DNA of 17,667 nucleotides from RGIG4608 sp045606265 (GTDB taxonomy: Bacteria; Bacillota; Clostridia; Oscillospirales; CAG-272), in NCBI GenBank assembly GCA_045606265.1, contig JAZURO010000018.1:1-17667 (forward strand), written 5' to 3'. The position numbers and the translations under genes were made by a program. Below the pieces are notes generated by a model. The model was not told the DNA's origin and made no database searches. It was given only the letters and a program-made list of their open reading frames with translations. Shown in pieces: positions 1 to 5,622 of this stretch (position 1 is the stretch's first letter; the number at the start of each line of letters is the position of its first letter).

Positions 1-196
1 TTTCGACCTGTTCCATAGGCGGTGCGGAATAGGATTGCATCGGCATTGGCTGTGGGACTTCCTGCGCCCGTGTAGGCTCACCGAAAAGATAGTCTTGTAT
101 GATTATCAAATCAGCAAGAACGGCTCTCTTGTTGCCCGTGACAGGCTCTTGCATACATTGCTCAATCGCCTGTGCAACTTCCTTTTCGGTTATCAT
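1..196 (-). CDS. Partial small hypothetical phage protein (C-terminus beyond window)
   Basis: Reading from an ATG at 196 the frame stays open to the window edge, giving 65 codons. The start is supported by AAGGGG about 9 nt upstream, in a 15-nt gap after the RGG-protein gene. The product begins MITEKEVAQAIEQCMQEP, continues with a likely helix ending in DLIIIQDYLFGEP, and turns Pro/Met/Gln-rich (roughly residues 48-62). I recognise this as a kind of protein seen in gut phage late regions but know no function. It is the last gene visible in the left-end accessory run and is probably co-transcribed with the gene before it. The 3' end is missing, so the full length is unknown. Confidence 0.7.
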   Translation of the reverse strand, partial: MITEKEVAQAIEQCMQEPVTGNKRAVLADLIIIQDYLFGEPTRAQEVPQPMPMQSYSAPPMEQVE

Positions 197-211
197 TCAA
201 TCAACCCCTTG

Positions 212-772
212 TTATGCTCTTTTGAGCGCATCCATACAGCGGCGCAGTGCTTCCTTTTCGGCGGGCTTCTGTGCCTGCTCCATCATTTCCTCAAGCTGTT
301 CCATCATATATTCCTTGCCGTCGTCACGGGAATAACCACCGCCACGATAAGAGGAATTGCCGCCACGGTTGCCGCCTCTGCCACCACGGGCATAGGACTG
401 ACCGCCCATCATACCATCGTCATAAGACGAACCGCCACGGCTGGAATATCTGCCCATACTGTCACGACGGGCATTTCTGCCACGACCACGACCTCCACGG
501 GCATAGCTGGAGCCGCCGCCCTCATAGGACATACCGCCATCGTAGGACATACCATAGATGCGGCCTTCGCCCATATAGCGACCATCCTCAGAATAGCCGC
601 CTTCCATTTCTTCTTCCAGAACATTGATTTTCATAATGTTCTTGACGGTATCTGTCAGTTTGTGGATGCCATCCAAATCGGCGGCAGACATCTTGCCGGA
701 CTTCTTGCCCTTTTCTGCGTACTCTTCCAATTCAGCGCAGAGCAGGTCTTTCAAATCATCCATATAGTGCAT
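212..772 (-). CDS. RGG-rich low-complexity protein with helical ends
   Basis: The 186-aa protein has three parts. Residues 1-55 are acidic/helical (LCAELEEYAEKGKKSGKMSA). Residues 56-150 are Gly/Arg/Ser/Tyr-rich with repeated SYARGGRG units near 89 and 127. Residues 151-186 form a charged helix containing MEQLEEMMEQAQ. The start at 772 follows AAGGAG with an 8-nt spacer. RGG boxes in other proteins bind RNA or mediate weak multivalent contacts; that role here is inference. It lies 17 nt after the beta-rich gene and before the partial gene at the window edge, so it is probably co-transcribed with both. Its Gly and Arg codons leave long antisense frames open, and these are not genes. The function is unknown. 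Confidence 0.8.
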   Translation of the reverse strand: MHYMDDLKDLLCAELEEYAEKGKKSGKMSAADLDGIHKLTDTVKNIMKINVLEEEMEGGYSEDGRYMGEGRIYGMSYDGGMSYEGGGSSYARGGRGRGRNARRDSMGRYSSRGGSSYDDGMMGGQSYARGGRGGNRGGNSSYRGGGYSRDDGKEYMMEQLEEMMEQAQKPAEKEALRRCMDALKRA

Positions 773-789
773 AGTTCATTCTCCTTTCG

Positions 790-1221
790 TTAGGCTACAC
801 GGTCAAAGATGATGTTCGCATTGGTAACATCAATCGCCGTGGTGTCGCTCACATTTTCAACGGATACGGTCACGCAACAGCCGCAGGGAATTTCAATGAA
901 GGTGGTAACAGACACATTGAAGAAATCGCCAATAGCGGCAGGAGTGACGGTTGCAAGGGCATTGCCCAGTTCTTCGCCGTTGATAGTAAGTGCAATGCTG
1001 ATAGGCTCAACGGTGCCACCCTCTGCAATAGCAATATTACCATTGAAGGTCACACGGTAAACAGCCTTGTTGCAGCCGTTAGAACCTTTCAGAAAGAAGA
1101 TGCCGGAGGTGTCCCGGTGCTGAATGTAACCCTTATGGCAAGCACGGCTACCATTGGCAAAGATTACATTTTCGTCCACAGCAATCGTCTGGACGGGAAT
1201 TGCGGAATATTCCGCTGCCAT
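790..1221 (-). CDS. Beta-rich virion-accessory protein, possible TNF/BclA-C-like fold
   Basis: This 143-aa protein starts at the ATG at 1221, which has AAGGA about 9 nt upstream; the longer frame to 1230 begins with a non-start codon. It is built of alternating hydrophobic residues and looks all-beta: AIPVQTIAVDENVIF, then a Cys-containing stretch, then GNIAIAEGGTVEPISIALTI, then FIEIPCGCCVTVSVENVS, ending NANIIFDRVA. The pattern resembles trimeric jelly-roll domains (TNF-like, as at the C-terminus of BclA) found on some gut phage virions, but I assign that only by resemblance. C113, C115 and C116 form a small cluster. A strong terminator sits only about 20 nt before the start, so expression probably depends on read-through or a promoter I cannot see. 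Confidence 0.75.
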   Translation of the reverse strand: MAAEYSAIPVQTIAVDENVIFANGSRACHKGYIQHRDTSGIFFLKGSNGCNKAVYRVTFNGNIAIAEGGTVEPISIALTINGEELGNALATVTPAAIGDFFNVSVTTFIEIPCGCCVTVSVENVSDTTAIDVTNANIIFDRVA

Positions 1222-1241
1222 AAAAATCATTCCTTTCTATC

Positions 1242-1277
1242 AAAAAATAAGGCGGCAGGATATGGCATCCCACCGCC
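1242..1277 (-). terminator. Rho-independent terminator after the Gly/Cys-rich gene
   Basis: On the minus strand, arms GGCGG-TG-GGAT and ATCC-TG-CCGCC enclose a 5-nt loop. This is an 11-bp stem with a tandem G-U pair in the middle, and TTATTTTTT follows. It works in the minus direction only, because no T-run follows on the plus strand. Confidence 0.85.
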
Positions 1278-1289
1278 CCGGTAAACAGT

Positions 1290-1307
1290 GTCAGCTATTC
1301 AGCCGAC
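1290..1307 (-). other. Stable hairpin in the 3' untranslated region
   Basis: Minus-strand GTCGGCT and AGCTGAC pair over 7 bp (one G-U) around a 4-nt GAAT loop. A weaker inverted repeat (TTTCC...GGAAA) lies next to it at about 1311-1326. Together with the terminator this makes three consecutive hairpins in the 114-nt gap between two genes. It could be a 3' stability element or an sRNA-like tail; no function is shown. Confidence 0.5.
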
Positions 1308-1345
1308 CATTTCCACAGTGGGAAAAGTAAGTCTTTCTTATTTGG

Positions 1346-2251
1346 TTAGAAAGAGCCACCGCAATTGCAAGTGGGCTGAACATTGTACTGATAGCAGCAG
1401 TTGGGGTTAGGAACCACGAAAGCGGGAACGGGGCAATCACGACCCAGACGGCGGATCAGTTCGGCGGTCTGTGCTTCTTGGTTTGCGGTGATAAATGCGT
1501 TCTGTGCGGACTGAGAAGCAGCCAGCCGCAGTGCCTGATTCTCATCACGCAGAGTCTGCATCTTCTCCTTGCTCATGTAGTCGATGATACGGTCGCCTAC
1601 ACGGTCAATAGCCTGGAGGGTGTTTGCATTGTAAGCCTGAGCATCGAAACGGTTCTGCATATTGGCCTTTTCCAGATCGCAGCAGCAATCGGAAATCTGC
1701 TTCTGGATGGCACTGGTATTCATTGCGTTGCCATAAGCAACATCCTTGATACCGCCCTTAATGTCGCAGCAGCAGTCGGCAATCTGACGGGTCACACCAT
1801 TGAAACCGGACTGCACATTGTAGCCCAGATTGCAGATGGCATTGTCAACGCCAGCAAAGCCCTGCATGACAGTGGTGTTCACACCGTTAAAGCCCTGGCA
1901 CAGAGTCTGCTGGATTCCAGCCTGACCCAGCTTGATGTCGTTCAGACTGCCCAGGACAGCGGAGTTGTTGAATCCAGCGGCCAGATCGGCCTGGGTAGCG
2001 CAGGGAGAGCAACAGCCGTAATTCTTACCAGTTTCAACCACAATGGGAGCATTGTAGCCATAACCGCCACCGCCGTTTCCACCGCCGAAGCCGCCAAAAC
2101 CACGGCCACCCCAGCCAGCGAACAGGAACAGAAGAATAATCCACCAACCATCGCCACCAAAGCCACCCCAACCGTCGTTGCCACGGTTATTGTTGTTTCC
2201 ACATACAGCTGCCAAATCAGCAGCAGACATGGATTCAGTAGTAAGGCTCAT
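1346..2251 (-). CDS. Gly/Trp/Cys-rich membrane-anchored coiled-coil protein
   Basis: The 301-aa protein starts at an ATG with AAAGGAG about 9 nt upstream. Residues 1-24 are polar; 25-66 are Gly/Trp/Phe-rich and contain a hydrophobic segment GWWIILLFLFAGW (35-47) that could cross or lie on a membrane. Residues 80-230 are a long helical region with GFN(G/N) motifs near 93, 120, 131 and 149 at spacings of 27, 11 and 18, as in hendecad/heptad coiled coils. Two DCCCD triplets sit at 159-163 and 188-192. More Cys pairs occur at 80-81 and 285-286, and the tail is PTCNCGGSF. It is probably late-expressed, followed by a terminator. I know related proteins from gut phage genomes but no established role; a virion or envelope fibre is a guess. 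Confidence 0.85.
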   Translation of the reverse strand: MSLTTESMSAADLAAVCGNNNNRGNDGWGGFGGDGWWIILLFLFAGWGGRGFGGFGGGNGGGGYGYNAPIVVETGKNYGCCSPCATQADLAAGFNNSAVLGSLNDIKLGQAGIQQTLCQGFNGVNTTVMQGFAGVDNAICNLGYNVQSGFNGVTRQIADCCCDIKGGIKDVAYGNAMNTSAIQKQISDCCCDLEKANMQNRFDAQAYNANTLQAIDRVGDRIIDYMSKEKMQTLRDENQALRLAASQSAQNAFITANQEAQTAELIRRLGRDCPVPAFVVPNPNCCYQYNVQPTCNCGGSF

Positions 2252-2316
2252 ATTATGAGTCTCCTTTCAAATTTAATTTATATGTCAAAACCATTCCGGA
2301 CTGGTTCGAACATCAT

Positions 2317-2541
2317 TTAACGTCTACCATTCATCATTTGAATAAACTGCGTAGCCATCTGACCAAATCGGTTATAGTCAGCCTGTGACATTGTGCCGTT
2401 CGCAAGCATGGCTTGTACCTGTTCTTTCGCATTTCCTTTGAAATTCCTTTTGAAGTTTTGAAGGTCGTTCATCATTCTTCCAAAATCGTCTGTGGTATTT
2501 ACCTGCTGACCGCCTAAAGCGGAGAAGATAGGATTAGCCAT
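2317..2541 (-). CDS. Small Met/Gln-rich helical protein (MANPxF family)
   Basis: This 74-aa protein starts MANPIFSALGGQQ at the ATG at 2541, with GGAGG 9 nt upstream. It overlaps the end of the preceding gene by 8 nt, so translation is probably coupled. A further in-frame TTG at 2550 is less likely because it falls inside the ribosome binding region. The rest is predicted helical and rich in Met, Gln and Asn, ending QFIQMMNGRR. Such proteins commonly accompany the Pro/Gln-rich gene next to it in gut phages. No catalytic motif is visible and the role is unknown; a small structural or chaperone function is an inference from position. Confidence 0.75.
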   Translation of the reverse strand: MANPIFSALGGQQVNTTDDFGRMMNDLQNFKRNFKGNAKEQVQAMLANGTMSQADYNRFGQMATQFIQMMNGRR

Positions 2542-2983
2542 TTTCTGCAACCTCCATTAAATTATTTTGGGACTTAATCTGTGGGGCGATAGAAGCCTTT
2601 AATTCGTCAAATTCTTTTCTGGTGACAAAATTATCGAAGTTTACCGTTTCTCCGTTCGTTGGAGCACTGACGGGCTGAGAGGGTATAGCAGAGCGTTCCT
2701 TGTAGTCGAAGATACGCAAAGGCATGGGCATACCGCTTGCATCAGCCGATTTGAGATAGAACACGGAATTTTCCGCATCCATCAGCATGACGGTGCTACC
2801 AGGCGCGACAAGGTAAGATTTTGCGCCAGCTTCACCCTGCACCCAAATCAGACCGTTGTTGTTTTGCGGTGCCTGTGTGGTCTGTGCCATCGGCTGATAC
2901 TGCTGATTGTACTGTGGAATTTCTTGCCTTGCAGGGGCAGGGTTGTAGTATGTAGGCTGATAAAATGGTGCATAGTATGCCAT
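2534..2983 (-). CDS. Pro/Gln/Tyr-rich protein, probable virion-associated
   Basis: This 149-aa protein starts at an ATG that shares bases with the stop of the peptidase-like gene (TAATG). Residues 1-43 are disordered and rich in Tyr, Pro, Gln and Asn (YYAPFYQPTYYNPAP). A compact beta-rich domain follows at about 44-95, with IWVQGEAGAKSYLVAPG, then VMLMDAENSVFYLKS and SADASGMP. A linker leads to a C-terminal helix, RKEFDELKASIAPQI. I recognise the GxAxAKxYLVAPGxxVxLxD pattern from many gut phage late regions, often annotated only as structural or hypothetical. It forms an overlapping gene chain with the peptidase-like and MANP genes, which suggests the three products are needed together. Confidence 0.8.
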   Translation of the reverse strand: MAYYAPFYQPTYYNPAPARQEIPQYNQQYQPMAQTTQAPQNNNGLIWVQGEAGAKSYLVAPGSTVMLMDAENSVFYLKSADASGMPMPLRIFDYKERSAIPSQPVSAPTNGETVNFDNFVTRKEFDELKASIAPQIKSQNNLMEVAENG

Positions 2984-3363
2984 TATTCTTCATTCCTTTC
3001 AAAGTAATACACGGGTGTTTCGTTTCGGCTGTCCCAGCTATCCCACAAACAGCCGTCAATGACCGTTGTTAGATGGCTACCAGTTCCAATGACAAAAGTG
3101 CCTTGCGGATGATCCGTACAGAAGTCACCCACGCAATAGCAATCCGGGCAACTGTCCGGGATAGTCCGTCTTTTGAAGCCTTGATTTTTCAAGTATGCTG
3201 TCGTGATTGCGTTGCTAGATGGCATATCACCATTCAGTAGACCGAACAAGCACAAATCAAGGTAGGTGTCCATCCACCCTTTACCTGTTGCCGTGGAAAT
3301 CGCCCGCACTGTACAATCCCCGACAAGTTTTCCTTTCGGGTTTGGGTTGTGATACTGCCACAT
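2983..3363 (-). CDS. Putative papain-like cysteine peptidase
   Basis: With the start at MWQYHNPNPKGK (3363; GGTGG 7 nt upstream) the protein has 126 aa. It contains GDCTVRA with C17 at the start of a helix, then GSHLTTVIDG with H97, then WDSWD with D108 or D111. That is the Cys-His-Asp order of papain-fold enzymes (peptidases, amidases, transglutaminases). A CPDCYCVGDFC stretch (C72, C75, C77, C82) could bind a metal or form disulfides. An in-frame start at 3408 would add 15 residues but overlap the previous gene more. It overlaps that gene by 83 nt and the next by 1. Related proteins occur in gut phages; substrate and activity are unknown. It could mature a virion protein or act on the host. 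Confidence 0.75.
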   Translation of the reverse strand: MWQYHNPNPKGKLVGDCTVRAISTATGKGWMDTYLDLCLFGLLNGDMPSSNAITTAYLKNQGFKRRTIPDSCPDCYCVGDFCTDHPQGTFVIGTGSHLTTVIDGCLWDSWDSRNETPVYYFERNEE

Positions 3364-3499
3364 TTTCGCCACCGCCTTTCTCAAATGCTTTTTCGTCAAT
3401 AAAGCCATCGTTTATCAGCTCCATAATGGCTGTGTAAATTGTTACGAACGGCATCAGCTCAAACTTCGGCTTGCTTTTAATGTATTCTTCGATGGTCAA
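3281..3499 (-). CDS. Small hypothetical helical protein, TTG start
   Basis: The 72-aa frame is assigned a TTG start at 3499 because AGGAGG lies 7 nt upstream; the longer frame to 3562 would begin inside a terminator stem. The N-terminal half, TIEEYIKSKPKFELMPFVTI followed by YTAIMELINDGFIDEKAF, is helical and amphipathic. The last 25 residues look unconserved and run 83 nt into the peptidase-like gene in another frame. The gene begins 32 nt downstream of the recombinase terminator, so its transcription must come from read-through or an unseen promoter. No family function is known to me. Confidence 0.6.
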   Translation of the reverse strand: MTIEEYIKSKPKFELMPFVTIYTAIMELINDGFIDEKAFEKGGGENVAVSQPKPERKTCRGLYSAGDFHGNR

Positions 3500-3531
3500 A
3501 GAATCGCCTCCTTTTCTGCTGAAAGCATAAC

Positions 3532-3568
3532 AAAAAAGCCGCCCTCGCACAATCAAGTGCAAGTACGG
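3532..3568 (-). terminator. Terminator after the recombinase gene
   Basis: Minus-strand arms CCGTACTTGCAC and GTGCGAGGGCGG pair with a single mismatch around a 6-nt loop, and CTTTTTT follows. A T5 run also follows on the plus strand, so it may work in both directions. It lies 13 nt after the recombinase stop. Confidence 0.8.
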
Positions 3569-3580
3569 TTTTTGTTGGAA

Positions 3581-4222
3581 TTATATACTGTTTTTGTTTC
3601 TGTATGCTGATAGCCTTTGTTCTGCTTCTTTTGGGCAATCTTTATCGACCCATTTCAAAAATGTTTTATGTGCAACTCCCAGTTTTTGGGCCGCATTTCT
3701 TGCGGAAATATCGCCATCAAGGAACATTGTTTTGTATTTTTCATAATCAATAGGCTTTTCAAGCGGTGTTCTTCCAAACTTAATGCCTGCCGCTTTTGCA
3801 GCATCTATGCCCTCTCTTTGTCGCTGACGGATAAATTCTCTTTCGGTCTGTGCGACATAAGAAAGCAACTGCAACACAATATCCGCTATTAGTGTGCCAA
3901 TAAGGTCTTTTCCTTTTCGTGTATCAAGCAATGGCATATCCAAAACACAAATATCTGCTTTTTTAACCTTTGTTATATGCCTCCATTGTTCCAATATTTC
4001 ATCATAATTCCGACCAAGCCTGTCAATGCTTTTGATATAAAGCAGGTCATCTTTGCGCAACGCACGGATCAACTTTTTGTATTGTGGTCTGTCAAAGTCT
4101 TTTCCTGATTGTTTATCCGTGTATATACAACTGTCTGGCACACCGATTTCCTGCAAGGCTATAATCTGCCTTACCTCGTTTTGGTCTTTTGAACTCACAC
4201 GAACATATCCATAACAAGCCAT
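3581..4222 (-). CDS. Small serine recombinase (resolvase/invertase family)
   Basis: This 213-aa protein starts MACYGYVRVSSKDQN, with the predicted nucleophile S10 and R8 of the resolvase active site. FDRPQYKKLI and SIDRLGRNYDEI carry further conserved Arg/Asp positions. A long helix holds YVAQTEREFIRQRQREGI, followed by the GIKFGRTPLEKP linker. A C-terminal helix-turn-helix (SARNAAQKLGVAHKTFLKWV) is expected to read the crossover site. The start at 4222 is fixed by AGGAGG 7 nt upstream and because the longer frame would begin inside the promoter. The length matches DNA invertases and resolvases, not large phage integrases. It has its own promoter and terminator. The family cuts both strands with a Ser-phosphodiester intermediate; the target site here is unknown, and I saw no inverted-repeat pair in the window. 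Confidence 0.92.
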   Translation of the reverse strand: MACYGYVRVSSKDQNEVRQIIALQEIGVPDSCIYTDKQSGKDFDRPQYKKLIRALRKDDLLYIKSIDRLGRNYDEILEQWRHITKVKKADICVLDMPLLDTRKGKDLIGTLIADIVLQLLSYVAQTEREFIRQRQREGIDAAKAAGIKFGRTPLEKPIDYEKYKTMFLDGDISARNAAQKLGVAHKTFLKWVDKDCPKEAEQRLSAYRNKNSI

Positions 4223-4250
4223 ATTTTGCCTCCTGACTTTTGGTATATAC

Positions 4251-4280
4251 ATTATTGATTATTTCATTGCTATTTGTCAA
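4251..4280 (-). promoter_or_regulatory. Recombinase promoter
   Basis: Minus-strand TTGACA (4280-4275), an 18-nt spacer and AATAAT (4256-4251) match sigma-A boxes at 6/6 and 5/6. The expected start point is near 4244, about 22 nt ahead of the recombinase ATG. It lies directly downstream of the terminator of the previous operon. Confidence 0.7.
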
Positions 4281-4282
4281 GT

Positions 4283-4317
4283 AAAAATTAAAAATACCCC
4301 GCTTTTCAGCAGGGCAT
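4283..4317 (-). terminator. Terminator closing the post-lysis operon
   Basis: Minus-strand ATGCCCTGCT and AGCGGGGTAT form a 10-bp stem (two G-U) with a GAAA tetraloop. TTTTTAATTTTT follows. It begins 5 nt after the stop of the sigma-like gene. Confidence 0.9.
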
Positions 4318-4321
4318 TTTA

Positions 4322-4537
4322 TTATAGGTGCTTTTCTAATTTGTCCATTGCTTTGTAAACAATCGTTTTTGTTTGGTTTACGGACAAATCGTATTTCTCT
4401 GCCAACCGTTCATAGGTCGTGCCATTGAAAAGCCGGTCACTCAAAATCAGCCGATGTCGTTCATTGAAAATCCATTGGTCAATGAGGTATTGCAGTTCAG
4501 ACCTTGACAGATTATAGGCTTCGGTACTTTTCCGCAA
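4322..4537 (-). CDS. Sigma-70 region 4-like regulator
   Basis: The 71-aa protein starts at TTG 4537, chosen because GGAGG lies about 9 nt upstream and no ATG fits; it overlaps the previous gene by 26 nt. Residues 11-40 are helical, and residues 41-62 (TYERLAEKYDLSVNQTKTIV) form a helix-turn-helix of the sigma region 4 type, followed by YKAMDKLEKHL. There is no region 2, so it cannot be a complete sigma factor; it may be a sigma appendage or late activator like small ArpU-type phage regulators. It is the last gene of an operon that starts at 6001 and ends at the terminator just downstream. The DNA target is unknown. Confidence 0.75.
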   Translation of the reverse strand: MRKSTEAYNLSRSELQYLIDQWIFNERHRLILSDRLFNGTTYERLAEKYDLSVNQTKTIVYKAMDKLEKHL

Positions 4538-4826
4538 GGTCTACCACCTCCATACCCACCATTCGGGCAAAGTCAATCTCGATTTGTACGCCTCTGCTTG
4601 CCCCACTGGTTACAATCAAATAATCCGATACGGACAGAATATCCTTGCAAAGTTCCATTTCATCCTCGAAAGACATTTCGCCATATTTCATATGGGAGAA
4701 GGTCAAAAGCGGACAAATAAAACAATGGGTGGGATTTTCCATCTGCAAATTGTGCGTTATTTTCTTCGCCCGTTCAATGTTGGCAGGATCGCCCCCATAA
4801 CGATGGGCAACATAACAGATAGCCAT
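4512..4826 (-). CDS. DUF4406 / nucleoside 2-deoxyribosyltransferase-like protein
   Basis: With the start MAICYVAHRYGG at 4826 the protein has 104 aa. Its start codon shares an A with the metallophosphoesterase stop (TAATG), indicating coupled translation. The pattern is a small Rossmann-like fold: beta strand then YGGDPANIERAKKIT, PTHCFICPLLTF, EMELCKDILSVSDYLIVTSG, and SRGVQIEIDFARMVG with E83 at the position of the catalytic Glu of deoxyribosyltransferases. This matches DUF4406-type phage proteins. The enzymes swap bases on deoxynucleosides or cleave them, but activity in this subfamily is not established. Pairing with a phosphoesterase suggests nucleotide metabolism. Confidence 0.8.
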   Translation of the reverse strand: MAICYVAHRYGGDPANIERAKKITHNLQMENPTHCFICPLLTFSHMKYGEMSFEDEMELCKDILSVSDYLIVTSGASRGVQIEIDFARMVGMEVVDLAEKYRSL

Positions 4827-5617
4827 TACATAATCACCTTCATTTCCTTTCGGTTGCCTCGCAAGATGATTTCCTGCGGCACATAACTGGACGGGGTGAG
4901 CATCGCCCTTGCCGCATATCCGCCATAGGCAAGCCAACTGGTCATAGAAACCACCTTGAACGGCTTTAGGCTGACTTTGTTGTTCTGCAAGTCAATGGAT
5001 ATTTTGCTTGGCTGTGTCGTGTAGGCTTTGTGTGTATGCCCCAAAACAAGGCAATCCATACCGTCTACCACATAGCCAAACTTTTCGCCACGGTTGACCG
5101 CTGAACCAGTAGAACCGCCACCGCCTGCGCCGTGGGTGACAACAAAAGTATAAGTCGGATTTTTCAATCCGTTTCCCTTTTGATTGCCAAACCGCAAACA
5201 TAGGAAAGCCATATTTTCCCGATATAGATGCTCCAAATCCAGCTTGCACATAATGTCATAGGTTGGATCATCGTCTGCATCTTTTCCGCTTCGCCGTTCG
5301 TGGTTGCCGTTCACCGTACAAAGGATTTTGTCTTTGAGTGGTTTTAGCTTTTCAGCCATCTGCCGCTTCTGTTCCCTCGGCCGCATAGTTTCTTCAAAGA
5401 TATCTGCGACACTTGAACGGGTACTATTGTTACATAAGTCACCGCCAAGGATGATATAACTGTTCGGCTCTTCCAAAATCCGCTTACAAAAATTATCCCA
5501 TTCCGCTGTCAAATGCTCGGCTGCACCGAGATGGACATCCGAAATGGGATAAATCTTTATATCGTTATTTTCGGGGAAGTGCCGTGTGATGATTTCAAAA
5601 TCATTCAGCAATAGCAC
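4826..5617 (-). CDS. Calcineurin-like metallophosphoesterase
   Basis: The 263-aa protein carries the full two-metal site in order: SDVHLG (D27, H29), GGDLCN (D60), VNGNHERR (N105, H106), VVTHGAGGG (H162) and LGHTHK (H194, H196). The family hydrolyses phosphomonoesters or phosphodiesters with Mn or Fe/Zn; the substrate here cannot be read. The GTG at 5617 is given, but GAGG lies only 3 nt before it, so the TTG at 5611 (spacer 9) is equally or more likely. It is probably cytoplasmic, as no signal peptide is visible. It lies between a 40-aa CxxC gene and the DUF4406 gene, tightly coupled to the latter. DNA processing, nucleotide turnover or removal of a cyclic nucleotide alarm signal are all possible. 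Confidence 0.9.
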   Translation of the reverse strand: MLLLNDFEIITRHFPENNDIKIYPISDVHLGAAEHLTAEWDNFCKRILEEPNSYIILGGDLCNNSTRSSVADIFEETMRPREQKRQMAEKLKPLKDKILCTVNGNHERRSGKDADDDPTYDIMCKLDLEHLYRENMAFLCLRFGNQKGNGLKNPTYTFVVTHGAGGGGSTGSAVNRGEKFGYVVDGMDCLVLGHTHKAYTTQPSKISIDLQNNKVSLKPFKVVSMTSWLAYGGYAARAMLTPSSYVPQEIILRGNRKEMKVIM

Positions 5618-5622
5618 TTACC

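Noticed and set aside
35..793. A 252-aa plus-strand open frame over the RGG gene
   Set aside because: It is the antisense shadow of a Gly/Arg/Ser-rich gene whose codons rarely produce stops on the other strand; no ribosome site and low-complexity His/Thr/Ala product.
2252..2316. TTGACA at 2283-2288 (minus) as a promoter for the Gly/Cys-rich gene
   Set aside because: No acceptable -10 box lies 16-18 nt downstream; the AACCA/TGGTT hairpin beside it is too short for a terminator. It may still be a weak signal.
1478..2320. A 280-aa plus-strand open frame over the Gly/Cys-rich gene
   Set aside because: Antisense shadow caused by codon composition; the minus-strand gene has a clear ribosome site, terminator and recognisable protein pattern.
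4223..4252. Longer recombinase start at 4252
   Set aside because: It would put the start codon inside the -10 box of the promoter; AGGAGG favours the ATG at 4222.
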